A stretch of DNA of 64,000 bases from Sinohyriopsis cumingii. Taxonomy: Eukaryota > Mollusca > Bivalvia > Unionida > Unionidae. This document shows, piece after piece, positions 51,241-63,580 of this stretch. Location of the stretch: the NCBI GenBank assembly GCA_028554795.2, contig CM068824.1, positions 163,550,130 to 163,614,129 on the forward strand. The letters are read 5' to 3'. Made by a program: the position numbers and the translations under genes. Below the pieces are notes generated by a model. The model did not search any database. It was not told the DNA's origin and was given only the letters and a program-made list of their open reading frames with translations. How positions within the stretch are numbered: the stretch's first letter is position 1; each line of letters starts with the position of its first letter.

Positions 51241-51964
51241 CAGAAAATATAAAGAGCATGTTGCAGATTTGAGTTTGTAGTTATTACCATTTTGGGATGT
51301 AGAAATTTTGTGTACAAAGGAATCACTGTGAGACATAAAGCCTGATTGTTTCAACTTTATTTGACCTAAGTCAATAACTGCAAAATTAGATAGCCAGTTT
51401 ACAAGTCTGTCATTTACCCAGATACTTGTTTGATGGCTGCAGGGGACAATCTGAAGCAGTATTAAGTTGATTAATTTGAGTAGTGACCAGGTGGGGTGAC
51501 CATAAAATTCAGAATTTTAAATTAGATAATTTCTTGAGCAGAAATGGTCAACATTGATGAAAGAAATGATTATAGTTTTATTGCAATGCATGCTAATTGA
51601 TGAAGTGATTTCTTGATAAAGAAAACAAACAAAAAGAGTTGGGTCTTGACTTCAATGACTGATCTGAAATGTACACTGATGTAATGAACATGATTGTCAA
51701 TTACAAAGACTGATCATATCTTTGAGTGGATAACACCTGTGGTTTCTTGACGTTTTCAGCAGTAGGGTACACCAGTTGCTAAAATGTAAAGTAACAAGCC
51801 CTAAAATGACTTTTGTTTGGTCTAATATGAAAGACATACAGTGTAGGAAGGCAGTAAATGGGCTAGATTGAATTGTCTCCCTTACTTCAGGTTGTTTACA
51901 GAGAGATTTTGTTATGTGTGATTATTTCTTCTCTTTAAGTTAGATCTTTAAGAAGATTATCAAT
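51241..51964. other. AT-rich DNA, nothing recognised
   Basis: No gene, RNA gene or tandem repeat seen. Confidence 0.5.
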
Positions 51965-52195
51965 CCATATCATATATTCACATAAGAGTGTATATAGTTA
52001 TATACAAAACTGACTGCTCTCATATATTCACATAAGAGTGTATATATTTAAATACAAAAATGATTGCTCTCAGATATTTGCCCACGAGTATATAATTAAA
52101 TACAAAACTGACTGCTCTCAATTCTAATCAAAACAAAGATGATATCATATATTCACATATGAGTGTAAATACAATTAAATACAAACGCTGACTGC
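51965..52195. repeat. about 60-bp tandem repeat
   Basis: About four diverged copies containing CATATATTCACATAAGAGTG and AAATACAAAACTGACTGCTC. Confidence 0.8.
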
Positions 52196-52254
52196 AGATT
52201 GTAAGACTGGTATACAGCAGCAATTGGTGAAATGGTAGGATGAAGAACATGGAA

Positions 52255-52492
52255 ACAATAAGCACTCTGCCCTGCCCCATGCAGGTTCTGGGAAGGCAAG
52301 TACTCTGCCCTGTCCCATGCAGGTTGTGGGAAGGCAAGTACTCTGCCATGCCCCATGCAGGTTCTGGGAAGGTAAGTACTCTGCCCTGCTCCACGCTGGT
52401 TGGGGGAAGGTAAGTACTCTGTCCTGCTCCATGCTGGTTGGGGGAAGGTAAGTACTCTGCCCTGCTCTATGCTGGTTGGGGGAAGGTAAGTG
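52255..52492. repeat. about 38-bp minisatellite
   Basis: About six copies of AGTACTCTGCCCTGCCCCAT followed by GCAGGTTCTGGGAAGGCA; a later subtype reads GCTGGTTGGGGGAAGGTA. The minus-strand frames over it are repeat artefacts. Confidence 0.88.
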
Positions 52493-53394
52493 CAAAAGAT
52501 ATAGGAGAAGATAAGCCAGAGTATAGGTAAAACTTTTGCTATGATGGAATGAAGAGCTCTTGTTTAACAAATCATTCATTTAAAGGTCTAATGATTACTG
52601 TTGGTCATGTAGATAGTATTACCTTTTATTAGATGATCATGCATGTTTCAGTGATTTTAAAATTAAATTACAGTGACTGCATCATTTGCTAGAGACCTCC
52701 ACTTAAGCTTAATCAACTCTAATTTATGGTAAATCGTTGTGAGAGAAGCATGATGTTTTTTTCACCCAGAGCAATTAATCTTTTGTAAATTTTTATCAGT
52801 TTGGCAGGTCACAATGACATTTTTATGTTATTAGACACTTTAGCAAAAGATAACTACAATCTTCTTATCCTAGTGGGATAAAGTCCAAAGAAAAAAAGAT
52901 AATTACATTCTCACCTTTGCCACATGTTAGGAGATTGATGGAACACAATTAAAGCAGTGTTTGGGTTAGAGGATAGTTCATTCAGTGCAAATAACTAGAG
53001 GCAGATCACTTGTAAATCCACATTATAGTTTTTCTGTTTGTTCATTATTTTAGAATTTCATATGTTGCTGAATGTCTTAGTTTTAAAGTGATGATGCATC
53101 TTTTTAAGATCACATTTGTATAGTTTGTGTGTATTCTTTCTCCTTTCCATTTTATGTTGATGTTCACCTTTCAAATAAAAGTATGTAAGCATTAAAATCA
53201 TAATAAAAAGCTGGGATATTGCTTTGTTTTGAATCTAAAATCACAGTGTATCCCCTAGGGGTGCAAAACTGAGAGTCAAAAATCTCCTTGGTGTGAGAAG
53301 TGGGGGTCAGACTGTGTAAAAAACAAACTTTGGTATCAAAACTGGGGGTCAAATACAAAATTTGGGGGTCTCTGAAGCGCAAATGAGGGTAAAG
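52493..53394. other. AT-rich DNA, nothing recognised
   Basis: No gene seen. A phrase of the 30-bp repeat to the right (TTGCTTTGTTTTGAATCTAA) already occurs once near 53219. Confidence 0.5.
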
Positions 53395-54235
53395 GGAAAC
53401 ACTGAATTAAGTTGAGACATTGCTTTGTTTTGAAACTAAAGTCGGGACATTGCTTTGTTTAGAATCTAAAGTTGGGACATTGCTTTGTTTTGAATCTAAA
53501 GTTGGGACATTGCTTTGCTTTGAATCTAAAATCAGGACATTGCTTTGTTTTGAATCTTAAATCGGGACATTGCTTTGTTTAGAATCTAAGGTCGGGACAT
53601 TGCTTTGTTTTGAATCTAAAGTCGGGACATTGCTTTGTTTTGAATCTAAAATCGGGACATTGATTTGTTTAGAATCTAAGGTCAGGACATTGCTTTGTTT
53701 TGAATCTAAAGTTGGGACATTGCTTTGTTTTGAATTTAAAATCAGGACATTGCTTTGTTTTGAATCTTAAATCGGGACATTGCTTTGTTTAGAATCTAAG
53801 GTCAGGATATTGCTTTGTTTTGAATCAAAAATGGGGACATTGCTTTGTTTAGAATCTAAGGTCGGAACATTGCTCTGTTTTGAATCTAAAATCAGGACAT
53901 TGCTTTGTTTTGAATCTTAAATCAGGACATTGCTTTTTTTAGAAACTAAGGTCAGGACATTGCTTTATTTTGAAGCTAAATCGGGACATTGCTTTGTTTA
54001 GAATCTAAGGTCGGGACATTGCTTTGTTTAAAATTTAAAATTGGGACATAGCTTTGTTTAGAATCTAAAGTTGGGACATTGCATTGTTTAGAATCTAAGG
54101 TCAAGACATTGCTTTGTTTTGAATCTAAAATCGGGACATTGCTTTGTTTAGAATCAGGACATTGCTTTGTTTTGAATCTAAATCGGGACATTGCTTTGTT
54201 TAGAATCTAAGGTCAGGACATTGCTTTGTTTTGGA
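53395..54235. repeat. 30-bp minisatellite
   Basis: About 28 copies of GTCGGGACATTGCTTTGTTT followed by TGAATCTAAA; variants TAGAATCTAAG and ATCAGGACA alternate, suggesting a two- or three-unit higher-order pattern. Confidence 0.93.
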
Positions 54236-55263
54236 AACCAGAATTGTATTCTCATGGTGTTCTAATGCTTTAGTAATGTAAACAGGAAAAATATAACTTT
54301 TTAAGTCACATTAAAATTTAAGTTTTAAACCATGTAAGGACTTGAAAATTCTTGCACTGTAAGAACAGTAATCAAATCAAGCATGCAGGAAGTTATAGCT
54401 TAATAAGATCTATGTTGTAGAAATTAATCAAAATTAGAAATTCCCAGGGGTCACATTATTTACCATCTGCAAAGCTATGTTGGATATATTGCTCACTTGT
54501 TTATAATTTTATGACTAGTTTATAAAAGTCTAACTTTGTTTTAAGTTTAAAACATTTGTACTCATAACTGTGAGCATGCAATTGATGTCAAGCGTTTTTC
54601 ATGAAATTGACATTGTCTAGATTCAATCTGAGCAGTCCTCAGCTAGATAGCAATAGAGGGGCAATCCCCTAACCCCTAACCCTTAACTCCCTGCCTTCTA
54701 GGCCTTCTCCTCTCCTTTCAGTGTATTGCTAAAATATGGCCTTAAAATTGTATTGTTTTCCATAAAGTCATATATGTTTATTTGTTTATTGCTTGATACA
54801 TATATACATGTGCTTTTACTATCAAAGGGAATGACATTATTTAGTTCATTGTAATTCCTTCAGTTGCTAAAAATACCCTTTGTTTCAAACAAGTGCTCAT
54901 ATAGTTAAGATAAAAGTACCCTATTGTAAAATATGTCTCTGTTGCCCTATGAGTACTGCTGAGGGTTGTTGTTATACAACACACAAAGCTGAAACTTGTT
55001 TGTGCTTCTCAAGAGAAAAACAAGACAAGCATCTGAAGACATTTGATTGAGACAATCAGTTGGAGATAGCAATTACTGAAGACATCCTAATGGGATAACC
55101 AATCTGAGACAAGCATTGAAGACATCTAATTGAGACCAGCAATCTGAAAGAGGCAAATGAAGACATTCAGTAGAGACAACCAATCTGAGACAAGAAAAGT
55201 ATCAGTTATAAATTTGTGCAGCTGCTCCAGCACATGGGTGAGGAAGCATTCTTTGCAGTACAT
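54236..55263. other. AT-rich DNA with diverged 45-bp repeats
   Basis: No gene. About 55010-55200 has three to four diverged copies of GAAGACATCTAATTGAGAC and CAATCTGAGACAAGCA. CCCCTAACCCCTAACCC at about 54666 is telomere-like but too short to mean anything. Confidence 0.5.
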
Positions 55264-55445
55264 TATAAGATCACTTATATTACAAATGCAATACATCTGT
55301 ACAGGTGTACATTAAATTGGGTACCTAATATTAGGTCATTTTTATCAATGGTCCAGTACATCTGTACAGGTGTACAATTAATTAGATACATTATAAGGTC
55401 ATTTTTATCCCAAGTTAAGTACATCTGTACAGGTGTACATCTAAT
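55264..55445. repeat. about 63-bp tandem repeat
   Basis: Three copies containing GTACATCTGTACAGGTGTAC, itself an inverted repeat, and TTATAAGGTCATTTTTATC. Confidence 0.8.
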
Positions 55446-55900
55446 TTGCAACTATTCACTAGCTTACATTATATTAACCTATATTTCATTCCAAATGAAA
55501 CCCAATGACCCCATCTCATTAATGAGACTTGAATAAAAAGCATAGTTCATAAGGCATTTCAGTCTACTTGCATGGGGCATACTTATAATAATGTATTTAT
55601 TATTAGTATGTATATCATCCTATGACAGTTGTAAATGGTTTCTACCATTTTGAAATATTGTGGAAGAGCAACCACTGTTGGCATTTATGGTATAAGTAAT
55701 GTAGGTCACTAGGTCTGTCCTTTAATATGATAATTACAGTAATAACCCTTTCATTGCATGTGTGTAATACATGGAATATCTTTTTATTGTCCCTGTTGAA
55801 GTGTGTCCTTATCTGTTAATGAATTTCTTTCTTTTCACACTCCAAGGAAGAGGTGATAACTATGATTCTGCCCATTGTAAACACATGTGCATGAATACAT
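55446..55900. other. AT-rich DNA, nothing recognised
   Basis: No feature seen apart from the left target duplication of the SINE that follows. Confidence 0.5.
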
Positions 55901-56133
55901 GGTTGTAGGGTTTACTGCCATTTTTCAGCACAAGATAGGCTATACATGGAGGTCAGTATAACTAGTGGAGGAAGAACCCTGGAAAATCCTAGGAATAACC
56001 ACTGACCCATGAGAAACTACTGGCAAGCTTTCTCACTACCCATGGTAGCCGAGCCTAAGACTCAAACCCATGCAGAAAGAGGTGAGATGTCAGTGATCCA
56101 AGCACTTTGGACCACTTGGCCACTTGGGATCTC
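55901..56133 (-). mobile_element. tRNA-derived SINE with 12-bp target duplication (minus)
   Basis: Same family as 50755-50995 in reverse: AAGCTTTCTCACTACCCATG, GGTGAGATGTCAGTGATCC and GGACCACTTGGCCACTTGGG (the tRNA-like head) at the right. Flanked by GCATGAATACAT (55889-55900 and 56134-56145). The B box region is mutated (CTAAGACTCAAACCC). Confidence 0.85.
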
Positions 56134-56167
56134 GCATGAATACATCACTTGTTGACACTTTGACCTC

Positions 56168-56305
56168 TTAATATAAAGGCTTCCAACATAGAATAAAGAC
56201 CTCCAACATGGAATAGAGGCCTCCAAACGTGGAATAAAGAAATCCAACATGGAATTAAGGCCTCCAACATGGGAAAAAAGGCCTCCAGCATGGAATAAAG
56301 GCTGG
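56168..56305. repeat. about 19-bp minisatellite
   Basis: Seven copies of AGGCCTCCAACATGGAATA-like text with small length changes. Confidence 0.85.
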
Positions 56306-56699
56306 AGATGGTTGATATAAACAGTCTTTTATTTTTAAACAACTAATGAACTTGTGATAAAAATGGTCTTATAACCTACCTTTTACTGTAATTATCATAT
56401 TAAAAGACAGGGAAGGGTAACATGGGACTGGTGGAGAATTGGGGGTTGGGGGAGTTTGTGAGTTAGAAGATCATGGAGAATCAATTGTCTGTTTTTGTGG
56501 TGAAGATGACATGGATTTTTCATCAGTCTAATATGTTTGATTATTTACCCTCCTGTACAAAAAGTGGAAAAGACAAATGCTGATTAATCCAGACCATACT
56601 GCTTGTCTCCTTGCAGAACTCAAATCGACAAAACATTTGTATAAATTTTGTTATGAATTTGTCTTCAGTGTCATTCAATGTTTAGGTTATACCAACACT
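56306..56699. other. AT-rich DNA, nothing recognised
   Basis: No feature seen. Confidence 0.5.
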
Positions 56700-57250
56700 A
56701 TTATTAAGCAAGAAGTGGTCGCTCAGGACAGATGGTCTCACAAAACTATTATTAAGCAGAAAGTGGTCGCTCAGGACAGATGGTCTCTCAACACTTACTA
56801 AACAAAAGGTGGTCGCTCAGGACAGATGGTCTCTCAACACTTACTAAACAAAAGGTGGTCACTCAGGACAGATGGTCTCTCAACACTATTATTAAGCGGG
56901 AAGTGGTCGCTCAGGACAGATGGTCTCTCAACACTAAGCAAAAAGTGGTCGCTCAGGACAGATGGTCTCTCAACACTATTGTTAAGCAGGAAGTGGTCGC
57001 TCAGGACAGATGGTCTCAACACCAAGCAAAATGTGGTTGCTCAGGACAGATGGTCTCTCAACACTATTATTAAGCAGGAAGTGGTAGCTCAGGACAGATG
57101 GTCTCTCAACACTATTATTAAGTGGGAAGTGGTCGCTCAGGACAGATGGTCTCTCAACACTATTATTAAGCAAAAAGTGGTCGCTTAGGACAGATGGTCT
57201 CTCAACACTATTATTAAGCAAAAAGTGGTTGCTCAGGACAGATGGTCTCT
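56700..57250. repeat. 48-bp minisatellite
   Basis: About 12 copies of AAGCAGGAAGTGGTCGCTCA followed by GGACAGATGGTCTCTCAACA and CTATTATT; some units are shortened by about 3-12 bp. Open in several frames on both strands; not a gene. Confidence 0.92.
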
Positions 57251-57454
57251 TTGAACAGGTCTATGCAGGAGGGCCAGATTTCAGAGTTGTGATTTAGCTG
57301 GATATAATTATTGTACATATATTTTGTTTTCAAATAGTTGATGTAAAAATATTACATAGTCATATTTAAAAATAGGTTATACAGCATAAAAATACATCGG
57401 TGATTAACAGTGACATTTGTATTAGCTCTGCTGGTCATTGATTAGAAGAACTTA
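57251..57454. other. short unique spacer
   Basis: AT-rich, nothing recognised. Confidence 0.4.
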
Positions 57455-58795
57455 TGGAATGGTCTGTTTTCCATCATCGATCCACAGGATGGTCTGTTTT
57501 CCATCATCCATCCATGTGATGATCTGTTTTGCATCATCCATCTACGTGATGGTCTGTTTTCCATCATCCATTCACAGGATGGTCTATTCTCCATCATTCG
57601 TCCACAGGATGGTCTGTTTTCCATCATCCATCCACGGGATGATCTGTTTGCCATCATCCATCCACGGGATGATCTGTTTGCCATCATCCATCCACAGGAT
57701 GGTCTGTTTTGCATCATTCATCCACAAGATGGTCTGTTTTTCATCATCCATCCACAAGATGGTCTGTTTTCCATCATCCCTCCACAAGATGGTCTGTTTT
57801 CCATCATCCATCCACAGGATGATCTGTTTACCATCATCCATCCATGGGATGGTCCATTTTGCATCATCCATCCACAGGATAGTCTGTTTGCCATCATCAA
57901 TCCATGGGATGGTCTGTTTTGTGTCATCCATCCATGGGATGGTCTGTTTTGCATCATCCATCCATGGGATGGTCTGTTTTCCATCATCCAGCCACAGGAT
58001 GGTCTGTTTTCCATCATCCATCAACAGGATGGTCTGTTTGCTGTGATCCATCCACAGGATGATATATTTGCTGTCATCCATCCATGGGATGATTTGCTTT
58101 CTGTCATTCATCCATGGAATGGTCTGTTTTCCATCATCCATCTATGGGATTATCTTTTTTCCATCATCCATCCATGGGATGGTCTGTTTTCCATCATCCA
58201 TCCATGGGATGTCATCCATCCATGGGATGGTCTGTTTTACATGATCCATCCACGGGATGGTCTGTTTTCTGTCATCCATCCATGGGATGGTCTGTTTTCC
58301 ATCATTCATCCATGGGATGGTCTGTTTTCCATCATTTATCCATGGGATGGTCTGTTTTCCATCTTCCATCCATGGGATGGTCTGTTTTCCATCATCCATC
58401 CACAGGATGGTCTGTTTTCCGTCTTCCATCCATGGAATGGACTGTTTTCCATCATCCATCCATGGGATGGTCAGTTTTCCATCATCCATCCATGGAATGG
58501 TCTGTTTTCCATCATCCATCCACAGGATGGTCAGTTTTCTGTCATCTTTCCATGGGATGGACTGTTTTCCTCATCCATCCACAGGATGGTCAGTTTTCTG
58601 TCTTCCATCCATGGAATGGACTGTTTTCCATCATCCATCCATGGAATGGACTGTTTTCCATCATCCATCCATGGGATGGTCAGTTTTCCATCATCCATCC
58701 ATGGAATGGTCTGTTTTCCATCATCCATCCACAGGATGGTCAGTTTTCTGTCATCTTTCCATGGGATGGACTGTTTTCCTCATCCATCCACTGGT
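57455..58795. repeat. 30-bp minisatellite
   Basis: About 44 copies of CCATCATCCATCCATGGGAT followed by GGTCTGTTTT. The core CCATCCATGGGATGG is partly palindromic. Subtypes (CCACAGGAT left, CCATGGGAT centre, CAGTTTTC right) show expansion from local duplications, and 58551-58670 recurs at 58731-58790. Open frames on both strands follow from the 10-codon period. Confidence 0.94.
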
Positions 58796-58989
58796 TAGCA
58801 CATGCTTGTTATTGCTACTCCTCTTAAACTACTTGGAGGATTGTTATGAAAATTTTCATATTCATCCTATGGTTTTGTTTGGCATAGATGATGAGGATGC
58901 AGCTCGCACATCTTTTTTACAACTATTCCTCCAGAATGGATGGTCAAACCAACACAAGGTATTCACTATAAAGCTTCCTATGATGTATA

Positions 58990-60110
58990 GTTGGCCCTAG
59001 GTAAAAAAGGTGCCAATCTGAAATCCATCTTGAAAATCTTGTTACCACTACTACTATCAAGTGGAATTGGTCAGTCATGTCAAAATCGGGTTTTCACTGA
59101 AAATGTCTTACGATATCTAGTTGGTCCTAAATGAAAATGTTGCTGATCTGATGTCCAATATGACTGTCATAGCAGCCATTTTGAAAATTTCTCCTGAATG
59201 GCTGGTCATATAAACATAAAGTTTTCAAGAACAGATTTGTGATGTTAGTTGGTCTGAAATGAAAATTGTGTTTATCACTGGTTGAATATGGTCAGCACAG
59301 CAGCATTCTTGAAAATTTTGTAATCACTTTCTGTAACTGGATGGTCACATTAGCTTGGGTTTTTTTTATATTACTAAAAGACATTTTATGATGTCAAACT
59401 GATCCCTAACAAAAATGGTGGCAATATGAAGTAGAATATATCCTCTATTGCAGCCATTTTGAAAATCTTCTTATTGCAATTTCTTCTGAACAGAAAGTTA
59501 TATTGATGTAGGGGTTTCACCAAAGACTTCTAACATGACTGCCACAGTTGCCATCTTGAAAATATTATTACTACATCTCCTTAATGTGTGGTCATATCAT
59601 CATGGAGTTTTCACCAAAAGACTTCCTGTTATGTTTTGTTCATCGTAATTACAATTGTGCTGATCTGAGGTCCATTATGTGGGCATCTTGAAAATCTTGT
59701 AATATCTACTCACAAATGGATGAGGTTTCCACCAGTAGGCTTTTTATGTCTACTTCCAGATGGATGGGGTTTCCACCAACAGATTCAGTAAGTCTACTCC
59801 CAAATGGATATGGTTTCCACCAACAGACTTCGTAAGTCTACTCCCAAATGGATGGGGTTTCCACCAACAGACTCTGTAAGTCTACTCCCAAATGGATATG
59901 GTTTTCACCAATAGACTTCTGATGATTCGTAATTGTTTCTAAATGAAAATGGTGATCTCCAATATGGCTGCCATGACAGCTGTCATGAAACTCTTATCAG
60001 TGCAGTGTTGGAGTGGATATTATGACATGGGGTATTTCACCAAAACACTTTTAATGATGTCATTTTACTCCTTAATGAAAACGGTGCCAATGTGACATCC
60101 AGTATGTCCA
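58990..60110. repeat. diverged long-unit repeat with a 44-bp inner array
   Basis: Five or more worn copies of a unit of roughly 170-190 bp, recognisable by GCCATCTTGAAAATCTTGT, ATGGTCATATNAACATNGGG, TTTTCACCAAAAGACTTC and AATGAAAATGGTGCCAATCT. Inside, 59705-59930 has four tight copies of TCTACTCCCAAATGGATATG followed by GTTTCCACCAACAGACTTCG and TAAG. No coding signal. Confidence 0.75.
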
Positions 60111-60559
60111 CAACAGCAATTAATTTGGACATTTTTTATCAGTGCATAATAGTAGAGTTTGTTTCAACACTTCACAGTTAAAATGAAGTTATAGTTGTAT
60201 CTGGAAATCCTGGAAATTATTTCGGGCCAGTAGAATGTCAGTCCCTTGTTTGAAGTTCACATGTAGCCTTTTAACATTATGGTATAGGAACTTCAGAGGT
60301 TATACTTTTCCTGTCCATTGTAAAGTTAGCTATGATATTACACATACTCATTACATTTATTTACAGTCAAAACTCAAAAGCTGAGGCATCCATAATATAA
60401 ATAATCAAAACTCAAAAGCTGAGGCATCCATAATATAAATAATACTTGGGTCAGTTCAGTAAGTAAAATGATTAATGGAGGTGCTAAGAAGAGCATTTGA
60501 TGAGAGTTCTAATGGTGGCACATTTGTCTGGAAAATTTCACAGACAAGTAATTTAACAC
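60111..60559. repeat. AT-rich spacer with a two-copy direct repeat
   Basis: TCAAAACTCAAAAGCTGAGG followed by CATCCATAATATAAATA occurs twice in tandem (about 60366-60442). Nothing else seen. Confidence 0.6.
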
Positions 60560-61480
60560 AATACTGTTACAGTACAGTTAGAGAAGGGTACAAGACTATG
60601 GCAGTGCTGTTACGGTACAGTGAGAGAAGGGTACAAGACAATGGCAGTAAGGTTACAATACAGTGAGAGAAGGGTACAAGGCTATGGCAGTAAGGTGGCA
60701 GTAAGGTTACAATACAGTGAGAGAAAGGTACAAGACTGTGGCAGTAAGGTTACAATACAGTGAGAGAAGAGTACAAGACTATGGCGGTAAGGTTATGATA
60801 CAGTGAGAGAAGGGTACAAGACTATGGCAGTAAGGTTACAATACAGTGAGAGAAGGGTACAAGACTGTGGCAGTAAGGTTACAATACAATGAGAGAAGGG
60901 TACAAGACTATGGCAGTAAGGTTACAATACAGTTAGAGAAGGGTATAATACTATGGCAGTAAGGTTACAATACAGTGAGAGAAGGGTATAATACTATGGC
61001 AGTAAGGTTACAATACAGTGAGAGAAGGGTACAAGACAATGGCAGTAATGGTACAATACAGTGAGAGAAGGGTACAAGACTGGCAGTAAGGTTACAATAC
61101 AGTGAGAGAAGGGTACAAGACTATGGCAGTAAGGTTATAATACAGTGAGAGAAGGGTATAATACTATGGCAGTAAGGTTACAATACAGTGAGAGAAGGGT
61201 ATAATACTATGGCAGTAAGGTTACAATACAGTGAGAGAAGGGTGCAAGACAATGGCAGTAATGGTACAATACAGTGAGAGAAGGGTACAAGACTGGCAGT
61301 AAGGTTACAATACAGTGAGAGAAGGGTACAAGACTATGGCAGTAAGGTTACAGTACAGTGAGAGAAGGGTACAAGACTATGGTAGTAAAGTGGCAGTAAG
61401 GTTACAATACAGTGAGAGAAGGGTACAAGACTATGGCAGTAAGGTTACAATACAGTGAGAGAAGGGTAGGAGACTATGTC
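60560..61480. repeat. 43-bp minisatellite
   Basis: About 21 copies of GGTTACAATACAGTGAGAGA followed by AGGGTACAAGACTATGGCAG and TAA. Larger blocks of about five units recur (60905-61110 against 61130-61300). Confidence 0.94.
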
Positions 61481-61856
61481 GGTACAATGGAGGTTGGACA
61501 AGTACACAAGTCTGGTTTACTGTCTTTGGCTTATAACTTATAAATCTGATGAAACTGGTTACCAGATTCAACTTTTTCCCTCTTGTTTTGTGAATCTCAC
61601 TTGCCGACAGTGCTTAGCAATCATGGTTACAAAGTCTGTACTCTGTTTTTTTTTATATGATCATTCATGGCATTGTTGCAACACATATTTGAACCCTCCC
61701 AAAATCATAGTTTCTGGTTGCATTTATCAGTCATTCATAGAGAGGTCACTTAAATCAGGTTTTACTGTTCCATAAAAATTGTGTACAGGGTAACAGATAA
61801 CTTACTCATTCAGCAGTTACCTTTTTCCTAGAGTGAAGGACAGTCATAATCTGAAA

Positions 61857-61893
<37 letters not shown>

Positions 61894-62224
61894 TGGTGTT
61901 GAGAACATGTACATTTTTATGTTTATCATTATGACATGGGTCAAATGTAGCCATGGATACAGAATTTTCAGCACTACATTTGGAGTATAAAAAATTCCTA
62001 TAACACTTCAGATTATATTCCTAATGCAGCAGTCTCTATACATGCTATTAATGTGCTCAAAATAAGTGACTGACAAACTTGTTTAATCCCTCCCCTGAGG
62101 CTTGTCTGGACGAAACTATGTTAAAACAATCTCCATCACCAATTGACAAGATAAAACACTATAACTGAATTTATTCACTTTCCCTACAGCTGTTCTAGAT
62201 ACTGTTGATGTGGAAGTATACAGA
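61481..62224. other. AT-rich DNA with an AG microsatellite
   Basis: (AG)n at about 61856-61893. No gene seen. Confidence 0.5.
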
Positions 62225-62375
62225 AATACACCAATTATGACACAACTGTTGTCACAGAAAAACAAAAATATTCATGACACAACTACAGTCACAGAAATAC
62301 ACCAATATTTATGACACAACTACAGTCACAGAAATACACCAATATTCATGACACAACTACAGACACAGAAATCAC
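62225..62375. repeat. 37-bp tandem repeat
   Basis: Four copies of ATGACACAACTACAGTCACA followed by GAAATACACCAATATTC. Confidence 0.88.
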
Positions 62376-62709
62376 CACTGTGTGGTCAAGTTGGATTCCA
62401 TTTTTGGCCCATATTTTCTTTAACATGAAGAAAATCATGATCAGAAATGAAACCTTGATATGTCACTCATTTTATAATCCAAAATGGCAGTTAGTACCCA
62501 GCAATTTGACTTAACCTCATGAAAGTCTCAACTTTCAAGAAGTCGTATACTTTGTTAAATTTTATTTCCAAACAACATTCTCAGTAAACCGTAAATAACA
62601 ATATTCAAGAAAATTTAAATTCATGAAAATATCACTAATGCCTACTGGTGGAAACACTTTAATAAATAAATTCCAATTAAACAAGTTTTTTCAAGTGAAA
62701 TTCATATTC

Positions 62710-63580
62710 AAAAGTGTGATATGCCCACTTATATTCAGAAGTGTGATATGCCCACTCGTATTCAATAGTGTGATAAGCCCACGTGTATTTAAAATTGTGA
62801 TATGCGCACATGTATTCAGAAGTGTGATATGCCCACTCATATTCAAAAGTGTGATATGCCCACTCATATTCAAAAGTGATATGCCCACATGTATTCAGAA
62901 GTGTGATATGTCCACCCATATTCAATAGTGTGATAAGCCCACGTGTATTCAAAATTGTGATATGCGCACATGTATTCAGAAGTGTAATATGCCCACTCAT
63001 ATTCAAAAGTGTGATATGCTCACTCATATTCAGAAGTGTGATATGCCCACATGTATTCAGAAGTGTGATATGCCCACTCATATTCAAAAGTGTGATATGC
63101 CCACATGTATTCAAAAGTGTGATATGCACACATGTATTCAAAAGTGTGATATGCCCACTCGTATTCAAAAGTGTGATATGCCCACATGTATTCAAAAGTG
63201 TGATATGCCCACATGTATTCAAAAGTGTGATATGCCCACTCGTATTCAAAAGTGTGATACGCCCACTCATATTCAAAAGTGTGATATGCCCACATGTATT
63301 CAGAAGTGTGATATGCCCACTCATATTCAAAAGTGTGATATGCCCACATGTATTCAAAATTGTGATATGCGCACATGTATTCAGAAGTGTGATATGCCCA
63401 CTCATATTCAAAAGTGTGATATGCCCACATGTATTCAAAAGTGTGATATGTGCACATGTATTCAAAAGTGTGATATGCCCTCTCGTATTCAAAAGTGTGA
63501 TATGCCCACTCATATTCAAAAGTGTGATATGCCCACTCGTATTCAAAAGTGTGATATGCCCACATGTATTCAAAAGTGAG
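62710..63580. repeat. 27-bp minisatellite
   Basis: About 32 copies of GTGTGATATGCCCACTCATA followed by TTCAAAA, with CACATGTAT as the main variant. The 9-codon period and lack of stops give frames of up to 298 codons on both strands; these are not genes. Confidence 0.94.

Noticed and set aside
54660..54690. Telomere-like CCCCTAACCCCTAACCC
   Set aside because: Two to three units only; chance or an ordinary microsatellite.
57438..59000. Several frames of 200-250 codons on both strands
   Set aside because: A 30-bp minisatellite; frames coexist on both strands and end where the array ends.
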